Shown here: positions 48,691 to 57,546 of the stretch, one piece after another | How the letters are laid out: every line of letters starts with the position of its first letter | Position numbering within the stretch: position 1 is the first letter of the stretch | Assembly: GCA_022711755.1 (NCBI GenBank) | Contig: JAKLEA010000013.1 | Coordinates: 105,615-169,614 of the forward strand | DNA: 64,000 bases | Direction of reading: 5' to 3' | DNA from: Planctomycetota bacterium | GTDB lineage: Bacteria; Planctomycetota; Brocadiia; SM23-32; JAKLEA01 | Position numbers and translations under genes: made by a program | The notes under the pieces: generated by a model | Told to the model about the DNA's origin: nothing | Database searches by the model: none | Seen by the model: only the letters and a program-made list of their open reading frames with translations

Positions 48691-51597
48691 TCATCTGCAT
48701 TCGGCCGCGGATGCCGGGAGTTCGTATTCGCGGCGCAGCATCTGAGCGAAGACCTTGATGCCCTTTCTGCAACCTTTCGAGTCCGCGCCGATTATCCAGA
48801 TTCTGTGTTTGCCTATCTTGGCGGACGGATCGGAGGTCAGGAACATGTAGCCGCCTTTCGGGAGCCTGGCCGCCTCGGTTTTCGCCTCGCGGGGGACATC
48901 CGCGCCTCCTGTCCTGCGCAGAACCTTCAACAGGACGGCGATGCCGCCCGCGCCCTCAGCCTTCTTCGGATCGGATGTGACAAAGTATTCCCCATTGCAT
49001 CGCTCCCAGACGGCCTTGTGGAAGTCGCTTCCCAGTTCGGATTCGCCCAATACGTACAGGAACCCCACGCGCGAAACGCCGTTCTCGACGAGGGCCAGAT
49101 TGCCCCATTTCAACGCCTCGCGGGCGTCCGGTGAATCGCGCCGGGAGAGGACTTCAAGCGTCCTGTCCTTCCACTCCCGCAGGCCGGCAAGGGCCGGGCT
49201 TTCGAGAATGGATTCGGCATCGGCATCAGTCGCGCGTCGGGAGACTTCCGGCGCGGGAACGGTTTCCCGCAACGATCTGATCGCGACGCGATATATTGCG
49301 GCGTCCTCGATTCCATCGCGGATGACTTCGCCCAGCAGAGTCCCGGCGATGGCATTGAATTCGTCGTCCCGGAGCCGGATTCCGGCAAAACCGTCAATCG
49401 CAAGCGCTAATGGTCTGCCGCGCTCAATCGTCCAATCCGGCCCGCCGGGCGACTCCTGCCAGACGTGAAACACGAGATCGCCGGCGTCAATACGGCCTTT
49501 CTTGATAAGAGGGCCGATATGGCCAGGCTTGTATTCGCCGGCAATGTCCCATGAGCTGATCATCGGATTCAGCATTCCGATCTGCCCGTCCGGGCGGAGA
49601 AGCCCCCGCGCCGGAACGCGCGGCGACCAGCCGGCCTTGTGCGCTTTCCTGCATGTCTCGGAGAGTTTCCCGTCAGGGGACGGGGATGAGTTCCCGGCAA
49701 TCGAGAGATTGCAGTTTCCTGGTGGAACGCCGGCGCGCGCGAGATCGTCCGCCAATCTCTTCAGCGCGCCCGCGTCCGTGGGAGCCATTCGGGCTGTAAG
49801 CGCAAAGGAATCAAATCCCGCCGCGGCCGCATCCTCGACCTGAGCGCGCAATCTTGAGGCCCGATCATCCGATTCTGCCATAGCCGATTCGGGCAATGTC
49901 AGACAGGCGCTGCCGAAGGACCTGAGGACGCTAATATCGGCTTTCAGCACAGACTCATCGGCGCTGCTGCGGATCGGGCTGAAGGTCTCGAACAAGAACG
50001 GTCTGTGCGACGGGAGAACGAACGCATGCGTCCGGACAGTCAGTTCAAGGCTTCTCCAGGACTGTTTCGTCGAGAATGTCACGCTTGTCGAGACCGGTTC
50101 CTGGGGAAGCCCAGTGGCGTCAAGGCGCAGCGCGAATGCGAATCCGCCCGCCGGACCGACTTTAATCCTGGAGCCGGACTTGATCTCGGCAGGGATGGAA
50201 TTTGAGCGAAGGTTTCCGGCCAATCCAGTGATCCTGGCATCCACAACGGCTGTTCCTGTCCGGTCCCTCAGAGGGGACCATTCGATTTTGCATTCCTCGC
50301 CGGTTTCAATCAGGAAGACGACCGTCTCCGTTTCTCCCGCGGCAAGCGGAATCTTCAACCTTGCCGGGAGAGCGCCGGAAAGGAGCTCCGTTATGCGCAG
50401 TTCTCCCGGTTCCACCCGCGCCGCCGGCTGGGGAGCGTGAGACTGTTCAACCCGACATCCGGCAGGGGGCCAGCGGATTGAGTCCAGCGTCCGGGACGGA
50501 AACGAATCGGAAAGCGGGATGAAGACCTGGGCGATCTTGGCCGGGCCGTCGTAGACCTCCTGGATCGCGCACAGCCGTTCTGCCGGCGCGGGGATGTCTT
50601 CCATGAGTTCCGAGATTGACATTTCTCCGGCGGCCAGCCCGGAGATGACAGTCGGTTTGAATTCCCTGACGATGACCCCGTCTTCATCCATGAGACGGAT
50701 GTTCACGGTTGCAGACCCGCCAGATGAACAGGCGTAGACATAGGTCTGGATAATGAGTCTGTGGTTTTCTAGCGCAGCCTGGGCATTTCCCACGAAGCCT
50801 TCGGACGCCCACGCCGCGCCGACCATGCCCGAGTTGACGGAAATGAAACCCCGCGTTTCGATGGTTTCGCCGGGGGTAATCGGCCTCATGCGCGCAACGG
50901 CCAGCGGACCGCCGTGACTGCCGGCGGTCCATCGCATGTCCTCAAGCCCGTCATCCAGCCATCCGATGCAGAGGCCTGCGTAATCCGATGGAATACAACA
51001 TGCCGCGAAGCTGGAACGACCGTTTCCGGAAGGGGGTTTCGAGGGCGGTCCAGGGCGGATTATGAAGCCGGGGTTGGAATAGAGAATAGCATCGCCGGAG
51101 CCGGCCCTCGGGCTTAACCAGTTGCGCAATGTCGGATTGACGCCGCGCGCACCCGAACCGGCGGCCATTGAATAACGGTAGGAGACGCTTATAACCGCTG
51201 AATCATTAAAGGCGAGCGTTTTAACGATGCTCAGTGGGCCGTCCTTCCGCGTCAAGACGAGTTGGACTCTCTCCGGCCCGGGTTCCTCCAGAGAAACCTC
51301 GTATGGCAGCGCGGCGGACGCGGCATCGTCCAGCAGGCCGCCCCTCGCTCCTTCAGGATCGTCTTCCCACGTGCAGAATTCGATTTCGGCCTTTTTATGG
51401 AAGAGGGAGCCGATACGTCCGCCCTGACCGGGGAAAACGACCGCCCGGTAGAACGAGTTTTCGACAAGCAGGCATTTCCCCTGAGCGCCGTCCTTCTGCC
51501 GCGTTGATACATCTGCTGAAATAGGGAGAACGAGTAACGCAGCCGTTATGAACAAAGCGGCGGCAATGAACGTCCCCTCCGGACGCGGCATGAACAT
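48691..51597 (-). CDS. Large secreted protein of unknown function
   Basis: About 968 residues with a signal peptide (FIAAALFITAALLVLPISA). The N-terminal 300 residues resemble a beta-supersandwich (galactose-mutarotase-like) module with GQGGRIGSLFHKKAEIEF and long antiparallel strands. The middle has Ig-like strands. The C-terminal half contains a TIM-barrel-like part (DDLARAGVPPGNC, GYKPGHIGPLIKKGRIDAGD-type loops). The architecture recalls uncharacterised glycoside-hydrolase-like proteins of PVC bacteria that act on polysaccharides, but I see no catalytic pair I can name. The start is uncertain (51645, 51597 or 51591). Confidence 0.65.
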   Translation of the reverse strand: MFMPRPEGTFIAAALFITAALLVLPISADVSTRQKDGAQGKCLLVENSFYRAVVFPGQGGRIGSLFHKKAEIEFCTWEDDPEGARGGLLDDAASAALPYEVSLEEPGPERVQLVLTRKDGPLSIVKTLAFNDSAVISVSYRYSMAAGSGARGVNPTLRNWLSPRAGSGDAILYSNPGFIIRPGPPSKPPSGNGRSSFAACCIPSDYAGLCIGWLDDGLEDMRWTAGSHGGPLAVARMRPITPGETIETRGFISVNSGMVGAAWASEGFVGNAQAALENHRLIIQTYVYACSSGGSATVNIRLMDEDGVIVREFKPTVISGLAAGEMSISELMEDIPAPAERLCAIQEVYDGPAKIAQVFIPLSDSFPSRTLDSIRWPPAGCRVEQSHAPQPAARVEPGELRITELLSGALPARLKIPLAAGETETVVFLIETGEECKIEWSPLRDRTGTAVVDARITGLAGNLRSNSIPAEIKSGSRIKVGPAGGFAFALRLDATGLPQEPVSTSVTFSTKQSWRSLELTVRTHAFVLPSHRPFLFETFSPIRSSADESVLKADISVLRSFGSACLTLPESAMAESDDRASRLRAQVEDAAAAGFDSFALTARMAPTDAGALKRLADDLARAGVPPGNCNLSIAGNSSPSPDGKLSETCRKAHKAGWSPRVPARGLLRPDGQIGMLNPMISSWDIAGEYKPGHIGPLIKKGRIDAGDLVFHVWQESPGGPDWTIERGRPLALAIDGFAGIRLRDDEFNAIAGTLLGEVIRDGIEDAAIYRVAIRSLRETVPAPEVSRRATDADAESILESPALAGLREWKDRTLEVLSRRDSPDAREALKWGNLALVENGVSRVGFLYVLGESELGSDFHKAVWERCNGEYFVTSDPKKAEGAGGIAVLLKVLRRTGGADVPREAKTEAARLPKGGYMFLTSDPSAKIGKHRIWIIGADSKGCRKGIKVFAQMLRREYELPASAAECR

Positions 51598-51698
51598 GGC
51601 GATAATCAAGCCTCCATAATCTGAACTCACAATATTAGAACACAAATCCGACGCAATGTTAACATCCGCACCGGGCGCGCGGGACGCGCTGAGGCAGG

Positions 51699-52850
51699 TT
51701 ATTTCCTTTTACCGCAGGCTATTGCGTCGAACACTCCTGACGCGAACCTTTCCGCTCCCCACGGCGCTATCAGCCGGCGGGAAGCCTCGCTCATCCCTGC
51801 GAGTTCTGCCGTGGACATGGAACTGATCTTCAGCATCAGTCCTGCCAGCTCGGAAGGTTTGCGGGGGTCGAATCGCCATCCGTTCTCGCCGTCCTTGACT
51901 AGATCAAAGGATGAACCCGCAACGGATGTCACTAGGATGGGCAGTCCAGAGGCCATCGCCTCGTTGACCACAAGCCCCCACGGCTCAATGATACTGGCCA
52001 GGACGAAGCATCCCGCAAGCCCGTAGTAGACGCCGATTTCGTTGAGCTGTGTGAAACCGGGCAGGTGAACTCCCTGGACGTTCAACCGCTTGATGGTCTC
52101 CCTGATCTCGCCTTCCGATGAGCCTCCGCCGCAGACCACAAGGTCCCACGCCTTGTCCCCCGCCATGCGCCTGTATTCCGCATATTCGGTTATCAATCCG
52201 GGCACGTTTTTGACGGGGACGAACCGTGAAACGGAGATGAAATATTTTTCTGGCAGGCTGAGGCGTTTCCGATTCGCCTCGGCGTCGGTTCTGGCGATAT
52301 CGGACTGCCTGGCGAAGAAGTCGTTGTCAACCGCGTCATAGCCCAGGAAGATGCGGTCGCGCGGGATGCCGAGGGATTCGATGTAATCGCGCTGCGGATT
52401 GCCGCCGACCAGCGCCGAGTCGAAGTTCCGGCAGATCCAGCGCTTGAAAGCCTCCTTGGGCCAGAAGCGCTTGCTGTCGTGATAGTTGCTCTCGCTCATC
52501 AGGACGGCGACGGCGCGGTTCTTCACGGCCCAGCGATAAGCCGCCAGCATCTCCGGCATGAAGTAGCTGCATATAATCAGCGCGTCAGGCCTGAGTTCGT
52601 TCAGGCGGGCGGTCATTGCCCTTTCCATTTCGCCCTGGGGTACGTTTTCCCATGTGCGGCCCTTGAAGAGCGTTATCCAGTTGAAGGGAGCGTCCTTGTC
52701 GCCGACCTTCCATAGGTAGGTTTCGACTGCGGACGCGCTTTCGATGCCCGTGACTTCCCACCCGAGTTCCCTGCCGCGAGAAGCGGCGGCCTTTATCCGG
52801 GCTATGTGGTACGGGCCGAAATTCCTGAACAGTATTGCGACCTTCTTCAT
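51699..52850 (-). CDS. Glycosyltransferase family 4 protein
   Basis: A 383-residue retaining GT-B enzyme starting MKKVAILFRNFGPYHIARI (ATG 52850). The donor site has FVPVKNVPGLITEY and CGGGSSEGEIRETI. The EX7E-type motif EPWGLVVNEAMASGLPILVT binds the nucleotide-sugar phosphate. It probably transfers a sugar to a lipid carrier or surface glycan. No other glycan-synthesis genes adjoin it. Confidence 0.88.
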   Translation of the reverse strand: MKKVAILFRNFGPYHIARIKAAASRGRELGWEVTGIESASAVETYLWKVGDKDAPFNWITLFKGRTWENVPQGEMERAMTARLNELRPDALIICSYFMPEMLAAYRWAVKNRAVAVLMSESNYHDSKRFWPKEAFKRWICRNFDSALVGGNPQRDYIESLGIPRDRIFLGYDAVDNDFFARQSDIARTDAEANRKRLSLPEKYFISVSRFVPVKNVPGLITEYAEYRRMAGDKAWDLVVCGGGSSEGEIRETIKRLNVQGVHLPGFTQLNEIGVYYGLAGCFVLASIIEPWGLVVNEAMASGLPILVTSVAGSSFDLVKDGENGWRFDPRKPSELAGLMLKISSMSTAELAGMSEASRRLIAPWGAERFASGVFDAIACGKRK

Positions 52851-52996
52851 GCAAATGAGCCTGTCAAGGGCAACGGAAAAGCGATCAGAAAATCCTTCAT
52901 CATCAAATGGCGGGGACCATACGCGACCGAACTCCGGCAACGCACGGCATACAACATCCCCCCGATTGGGATTTTATTCGCCGCAAGGCCGGGAGG

Positions 52997-54739
52997 CTAC
53001 TGTTTTTTTCCCTCCGATGGAGCGGCATCCCTCGAAGGCTTTGAAATATTGGACGGCGAGATCGAGTCGAAGTAATCCTTGACAAGTTCCTTGTAGTCGA
53101 GTGGGATCGGCTCCTTGGCGAGCGCTTTTTCCGCCCCGGCGCGCTCGGCCAGATACGCCGCGCGATAATCAATCAGTTCGTTTTCGCTCTTAGGCAGGTC
53201 TTTGAATGAATAGTTACCCAGTATTTTCCCCTTTGTCAGTTTGCCGGAGATCTTCGAGGGTTTGAGATTAACGTTAGCGTCGTCCTCAGTATGCGCGTCT
53301 CCGCCGCCCTTGCCTTTGCCAGGACCGCCCATGCCCGGTCCAGGCTTGTCGGTCTCGCCCAACTTCATCTCATCGCTGGGGGAGCCGGCCTGCCCCTCCT
53401 CTTCGCCCCCGGGACCGCCAAGCCCCACTCCCATCTCGCCGAGGCCTTCACCCTGACTGCCCGCCCCTTCCCCCTCGGCGGTTGCGTTCTCCATCTGCTC
53501 CATCGCTTCGCGGCAGTCCTTGCAGACGCTCTCCCCCTGCTGCTTCTCCTCTTCGGAAAGCTGCTTTCCGCAGACGCCGCAGTTATCACGCTGTCCCATC
53601 TGCGACTTGGCGGCTTGAACGGATTTCGCTATGTCGTTCATCCCCGCCATTTCTTCGCAACCCTGCTGCGCGCGCTGGAGTTGCTTCGCGGCTTCCTGAA
53701 GCGCGTCCTGCGCCGCGGCGTCGTTGCCCTGCTCGACGGCTTGCGCGGCCTTGTTCAATGCGTCGGACAATGCGGGGTTGTTCTTGCAGGCGGCGGCCAT
53801 GTTGCGCAGGTCCTGGGCCATCTTCTCGCGCTCCTCCTGCGTCATGCCGTCCTTCCGGAGCTTGTCGGCCATCTCGCTAAGCTTTTCGGCCGCGGCGGCG
53901 AAATCCTTATTCTTCATGGCTTCGGCTACCGATTTCCCCTCGGCGGTTGCCATTGAATTCAACCGGCGATTGTCAAACTGCGGAATCTGCGGGGCAAGCT
54001 CCGAGCGGGCCTTCTCAGCCTTGTCGGCCAGTTCATTGAGCGCGACCATCAACTCACGGGTGTCAGGATTCTTCTCCAGTTGTTCGGACAGTTGTTGAAG
54101 GTCTTCGGCCATTCCAGAACTGAGCTTCAGATCCTTGTTCCGGGTTGTTTCCAGAATACGCGCGGCTCGGCGCCTGATCGCTTCCGTGTTTGCCCGCGTG
54201 TTGGCGGGGTCTGTAACGTTGCCGGATTTTGGTGATGCGCGAAGGTCCAGCGGGGGCAGCAACCACCCAAGCAGAACATATGCCGACAGCAGAATTGGGG
54301 CGATCCGTATCTTCCAGGATGGCTTCAACGGAATGATGATTTCCGGGATGACTGAGTCTGCGCAGCGCATCGCGTCCCTCATGACGGCCCCTGCCACAGG
54401 ATCATCCGGCGCGGCCCCGCGCTCCCTCAATTGCAGGAAGCTAGTCACCCGCTCCTTCAGGCCCAATCGTGAATCAACGATAGCCGCAAGCCGTTCCCTG
54501 TCCGGTTTCGTTTTGATAAAAACAATGGCGCCGACTGCGTATGAAAAGAGAATTGCCCCGGCGCAAGCATACCCATGGACTGCAACCGGCCACCCCAGGT
54601 TCAGTGCCCGTTCCGTCAGGACGGCCGCGCAGAGCGCTATGGCAAGCCAGAACAGCACGATTCCCGATGCCCTCAGAAAGGCGAACCGTCTGAGGCGCCT
54701 GCCGCAGTCGTCAAGTTTACCGACAAGAACATCCATCAT
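52997..54739 (-). CDS. Membrane-anchored coiled-coil protein with zinc ribbon
   Basis: A 580-residue protein starting at ATG 54739 behind AAGGGGAGC. Two N-terminal TM helices (FLRASGIVLFWLAIALCAAV; HGYACAGAILFSYAVGAIVF) are followed by a third near residue 155 (IAPILLSAYVLLGWLLPPL). A long Ala/Glu/Lys-rich coiled coil follows (residues about 185-390), then a zinc ribbon CGVCGKQLSEEEKQ with VCKDC, a Gly-rich linker, and a C-terminal YKELVKDYFDSISPS block. The YRxLVxxYF ending and layout recall membrane proteins found with MoxR/Bat-type gene sets in PVC bacteria; that assignment is tentative. Confidence 0.65.
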   Translation of the reverse strand: MMDVLVGKLDDCGRRLRRFAFLRASGIVLFWLAIALCAAVLTERALNLGWPVAVHGYACAGAILFSYAVGAIVFIKTKPDRERLAAIVDSRLGLKERVTSFLQLRERGAAPDDPVAGAVMRDAMRCADSVIPEIIIPLKPSWKIRIAPILLSAYVLLGWLLPPLDLRASPKSGNVTDPANTRANTEAIRRRAARILETTRNKDLKLSSGMAEDLQQLSEQLEKNPDTRELMVALNELADKAEKARSELAPQIPQFDNRRLNSMATAEGKSVAEAMKNKDFAAAAEKLSEMADKLRKDGMTQEEREKMAQDLRNMAAACKNNPALSDALNKAAQAVEQGNDAAAQDALQEAAKQLQRAQQGCEEMAGMNDIAKSVQAAKSQMGQRDNCGVCGKQLSEEEKQQGESVCKDCREAMEQMENATAEGEGAGSQGEGLGEMGVGLGGPGGEEEGQAGSPSDEMKLGETDKPGPGMGGPGKGKGGGDAHTEDDANVNLKPSKISGKLTKGKILGNYSFKDLPKSENELIDYRAAYLAERAGAEKALAKEPIPLDYKELVKDYFDSISPSNISKPSRDAAPSEGKKQ

Positions 54740-54927
54740 GCTCCCCTTCTGGACATGATTATATTGTATCTTGCATGCCTGCCCATGACAATCAAACAGG
54801 GACATGCAGAAATCGCATCCGGGCCGAATCCGGAAATAGCTTGATTCTCCCGCAAGCCGAAATATAGAATGAATTTCGGCATTGGTTTCAATGCGGCAGA
54901 CGCATCTGCACCGAAAGGGTTGAACCT

Positions 54928-55113
54928 GTGGAAAAATATCGCGGACATCTGCGCCTGGCACTGGTTGTCTTAGCCATCATTTTCGCGGGTCTTGCTGCCT
55001 TCGAAATCAAGGACGCGATGAAGACCGATGAGCTTAGAGTCGCCGTCCAGGGGCTTACATCGGCAGTTCTGGCGCTGGCCGCAATGGAAGGCGTGCGCTT
55101 CCTGGAAGACTGA
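54928..55113 (+). CDS. Small two-TM membrane protein
   Basis: 61 residues from GTG 54928, with two hydrophobic helices (LALVVLAIIFAGLAAFEI and GLTSAVLALAAMEGV) joined by a short charged loop. An AAGGG stretch lies upstream. It is divergent from the coiled-coil membrane protein and convergent with the aldolase gene. No family is recognised; the clean helix-turn-helix hydrophobicity supports it being a real gene. Confidence 0.55.
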   Translation: MEKYRGHLRLALVVLAIIFAGLAAFEIKDAMKTDELRVAVQGLTSAVLALAAMEGVRFLED

Positions 55114-55187
55114 TTATCGGTCAGTCGCCGTCCATAGCCGGAAGACAACGCCCGATTGCGTTACTTGAATCTCCAGGCTTTTCCGCT

Positions 55188-56222
55188 TTATCCGATTGCC
55201 GTCCGGACAGCCTTTGCTGCCCTTCCGACGTGTTCCCTGCGGATATGCCTGTGGCAGACGAACCGTATGGTATCCGGAGCCGTCGTAAGTGCGCCCACCC
55301 CATTTTCCGACAGCCGGGCAACGACCGCCGCCGAGTCGGTTCGCCCCTCCGCCAGTTTGATATAAACCATGTTTGTGGGGGGGGGATTGGCCTTCAGGGA
55401 TATGCCGGGGATTGCGGATAATTCGGCCGCCAGAAACCGGGCGTTCTCGTGGTCCTCCGCCAGCCTTTCGATCATCGTCCCTATGGCGACAATGCCGGCC
55501 GCCGCTATGACGCCGGCCTGACGAAGCCCACCGCCCAGCGCCTTGCGCCATCGCCGCGCCTGTTTAATGAAGTCCGCGTTTCCGCAGAGCAGGGAGCCGA
55601 CCGGCGCGCTCAGCCCCTTGCTGAGGCAGAAGGAGACGGAATCAACATCTCGCGCAAGGGCGCGCGCGTCTACCCCAAGCGCCACGGCGGCGTTAAATAT
55701 TCTGGCCCCGTCAAGGTGGACAGACAGCCCGTTCTCATGCGCCGCGGCGCATAGCGCGGAAGTCCTCTCAATGCTCAGGACGCTCCCCCCGCCCCGGTTA
55801 TGGGTATTTTCGATTTCGAGAAGCCTGGAGCGGGGGAAGTGGTCGTTGTCGGGTCTGATTGCGGCCTTCGCCTGTTCGGGCGTCAGGAATCCGTCCCTGC
55901 CCTCGATGGGCCGCATGGAGACGCCGCCCAGCACGCTCGGTCCCGCCGCTTCGTAACAGTAAGTATGGGCGTTGGCGTCAAGAATGACCTCGTCGCCGCG
56001 TCCGCAGTGGGTCAGAATTGCGGCCAGGTTCGCCTGCGTGCCGCTGGTCATCAGGAGCGCGGCCTGCTTGCCCAGCTTCGCAGCGGCCATTTCCTGCAGG
56101 CGGTTGACGGTCGGATCCTCCCCGAAAACGTCGTCGCCAACGTTTGCGGACGCCATCGCGCGACGCATTTCATCGGTCGGTTCGGTCAGCGTGTCGCTTC
56201 TCAGATCAATCTCGTATCTCAT
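55188..56222 (-). CDS. ltaE: Low-specificity L-threonine aldolase
   Basis: A PLP enzyme cleaving L-threonine/L-allo-threonine to glycine and acetaldehyde. 344 residues starting MRYEIDLRSDTLTEPTDEMR. Family motifs: GDDVFGEDPTVNRLQE, ALLMTSGTQANLAAIL (PLP phosphate), HLDGARIFNAAVALG (Asp on the ring nitrogen) and VSFCLSKGLSAPVGSLL with the Schiff-base lysine. It is a short gene unit on its own. Confidence 0.93.
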   Translation of the reverse strand: MRYEIDLRSDTLTEPTDEMRRAMASANVGDDVFGEDPTVNRLQEMAAAKLGKQAALLMTSGTQANLAAILTHCGRGDEVILDANAHTYCYEAAGPSVLGGVSMRPIEGRDGFLTPEQAKAAIRPDNDHFPRSRLLEIENTHNRGGGSVLSIERTSALCAAAHENGLSVHLDGARIFNAAVALGVDARALARDVDSVSFCLSKGLSAPVGSLLCGNADFIKQARRWRKALGGGLRQAGVIAAAGIVAIGTMIERLAEDHENARFLAAELSAIPGISLKANPPPTNMVYIKLAEGRTDSAAVVARLSENGVGALTTAPDTIRFVCHRHIRREHVGRAAKAVRTAIG

Positions 56223-56436
56223 TGACTGCGCCTCCGTTGCGTTGCCGCGTCCAGCCCGATCATGATTACTGCCTTGCATTTCAGGGCGCGGTTGCCCTAC
56301 TATGCGCCGACGGCTCGTTTGTTTCCAGACAAAACCGGAGGGGAAGTCGTCGGTGACGGCGCGATTGCCGTCGCCGCGTCAACCGTCAGGCATTCCGGCG
56401 CGATATGAATCGCCGGGCCAATGCCGCTTGAATACC

Positions 56437-57546
56437 ATGGGAAAGACCAACGCCAAGCATGGTTTGGGAATTGCGGCCGGTCTGGTCGTAAGCGCCGGCG
56501 CAATGATATGGTTCGTCAAGGGGGTTGACGACTGGGGCGCGGTATGGCAGACGATCAAATCGTTGCGGTTCGATTATTTCCTGTTCGCGCTTCTGGCGAC
56601 ACTGATAACCTATATGATCAGGGCTTATCGCTGGCGCGTCTTCCTTGAACCGGTGAAACGGTGCGGGATAATGAATCTGCTTTCGGCGACCTGCATCGGT
56701 TACATGGCAAATTGCGTTCTACCCGCTCGTTTGGGGGAGTTCATCCGCCCCGGCGTGATCAGCAGGCGGGAGAAAATATCCTACGTGACCGCCTTCGCAA
56801 CCGCCGTCATTGAGCGCATTTTCGATCTGGTGGGATTATTCATCATGCTGGCCGTCACCTGGATTGCCCTTCATCCCGACCAGGCGGCCGATCCGGCGGT
56901 TGCCGAAAACATCGAGAAGATCAAGCGTTACGGCGTGATCATCGTCCCCTGCGCCCTTGCTGCTCTGGCCGGCGTGGCCGTCATGGCGATATGGCCCGGA
57001 CCTTTCCTGAAACTGGCGGAATTCTTTGCTTCATTCCTGCCGGATTTTATCAGATTCCGGCTTATGGGATTCGTCCGTTCCGTAGTTGACGCCTTCAAGG
57101 TGATGACCGGATTGCGGGAAGTGGCGCTCGTCGTCGCGCTGTCGTCGTTATGGTGGTTTGTGATCGGCGCCTCGATGTGGTTCCTGGCGCTGGGGCTTGA
57201 CCTCCATATCGGGTTCTTCGGCGGGTGCTTCGTCTCGATTCTCGTGGGGCTTGCGGTGGCTCTTCCGCAGGCGCCGGGATATCTGGGCGTTTTCCCGAAG
57301 GCGGCCAGCATAGCCATGGTCGTCGTCGGCTGCCCCACCGACAAGGCCAACGCATATGCTCTGGTCCTCTGGACGTTGAGCGTCGCGCCGATAACGGTTA
57401 TCGGAATGGCCTTCGCGTGGCGGGAGGGGCTTTCCCTGGGACAACTTGCCCATCAGGATGAAAAACTTGCGGAAAAATCCGTCGAGCCGGAAGGTATTGA
57501 CGGAAACAAAGGACGAACGGAATGTCTGAGCGAACCCTCAAAGTAG
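56437..57546 (+). CDS. Flippase-like membrane protein (LPG synthase TM region family)
   Basis: A 369-residue integral membrane protein of the UPF0104/lysylphosphatidylglycerol-synthase TM family, with about eight helices. The start ATG 56437 is preferred. Landmarks are AYRWRVFLEPVKR, the conserved LPARLGEFIRPGVISRRE loop, and VIERIFDLVGLFIMLAV. Members without the synthase domain are thought to move lipids or lipid-linked intermediates. Its 3' end overlaps the ASKHA gene by 25 bp, so the two are one unit. Confidence 0.88.
   Translation: MGKTNAKHGLGIAAGLVVSAGAMIWFVKGVDDWGAVWQTIKSLRFDYFLFALLATLITYMIRAYRWRVFLEPVKRCGIMNLLSATCIGYMANCVLPARLGEFIRPGVISRREKISYVTAFATAVIERIFDLVGLFIMLAVTWIALHPDQAADPAVAENIEKIKRYGVIIVPCALAALAGVAVMAIWPGPFLKLAEFFASFLPDFIRFRLMGFVRSVVDAFKVMTGLREVALVVALSSLWWFVIGASMWFLALGLDLHIGFFGGCFVSILVGLAVALPQAPGYLGVFPKAASIAMVVVGCPTDKANAYALVLWTLSVAPITVIGMAFAWREGLSLGQLAHQDEKLAEKSVEPEGIDGNKGRTECLSEPSK

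Noticed and set aside
53291..53956. Hydrophobic plus-strand frame opposite the coiled-coil protein
   Set aside because: Complement of Ala/Glu/Lys-rich coiled coil gives artificial Leu-rich sequence. No start signal.
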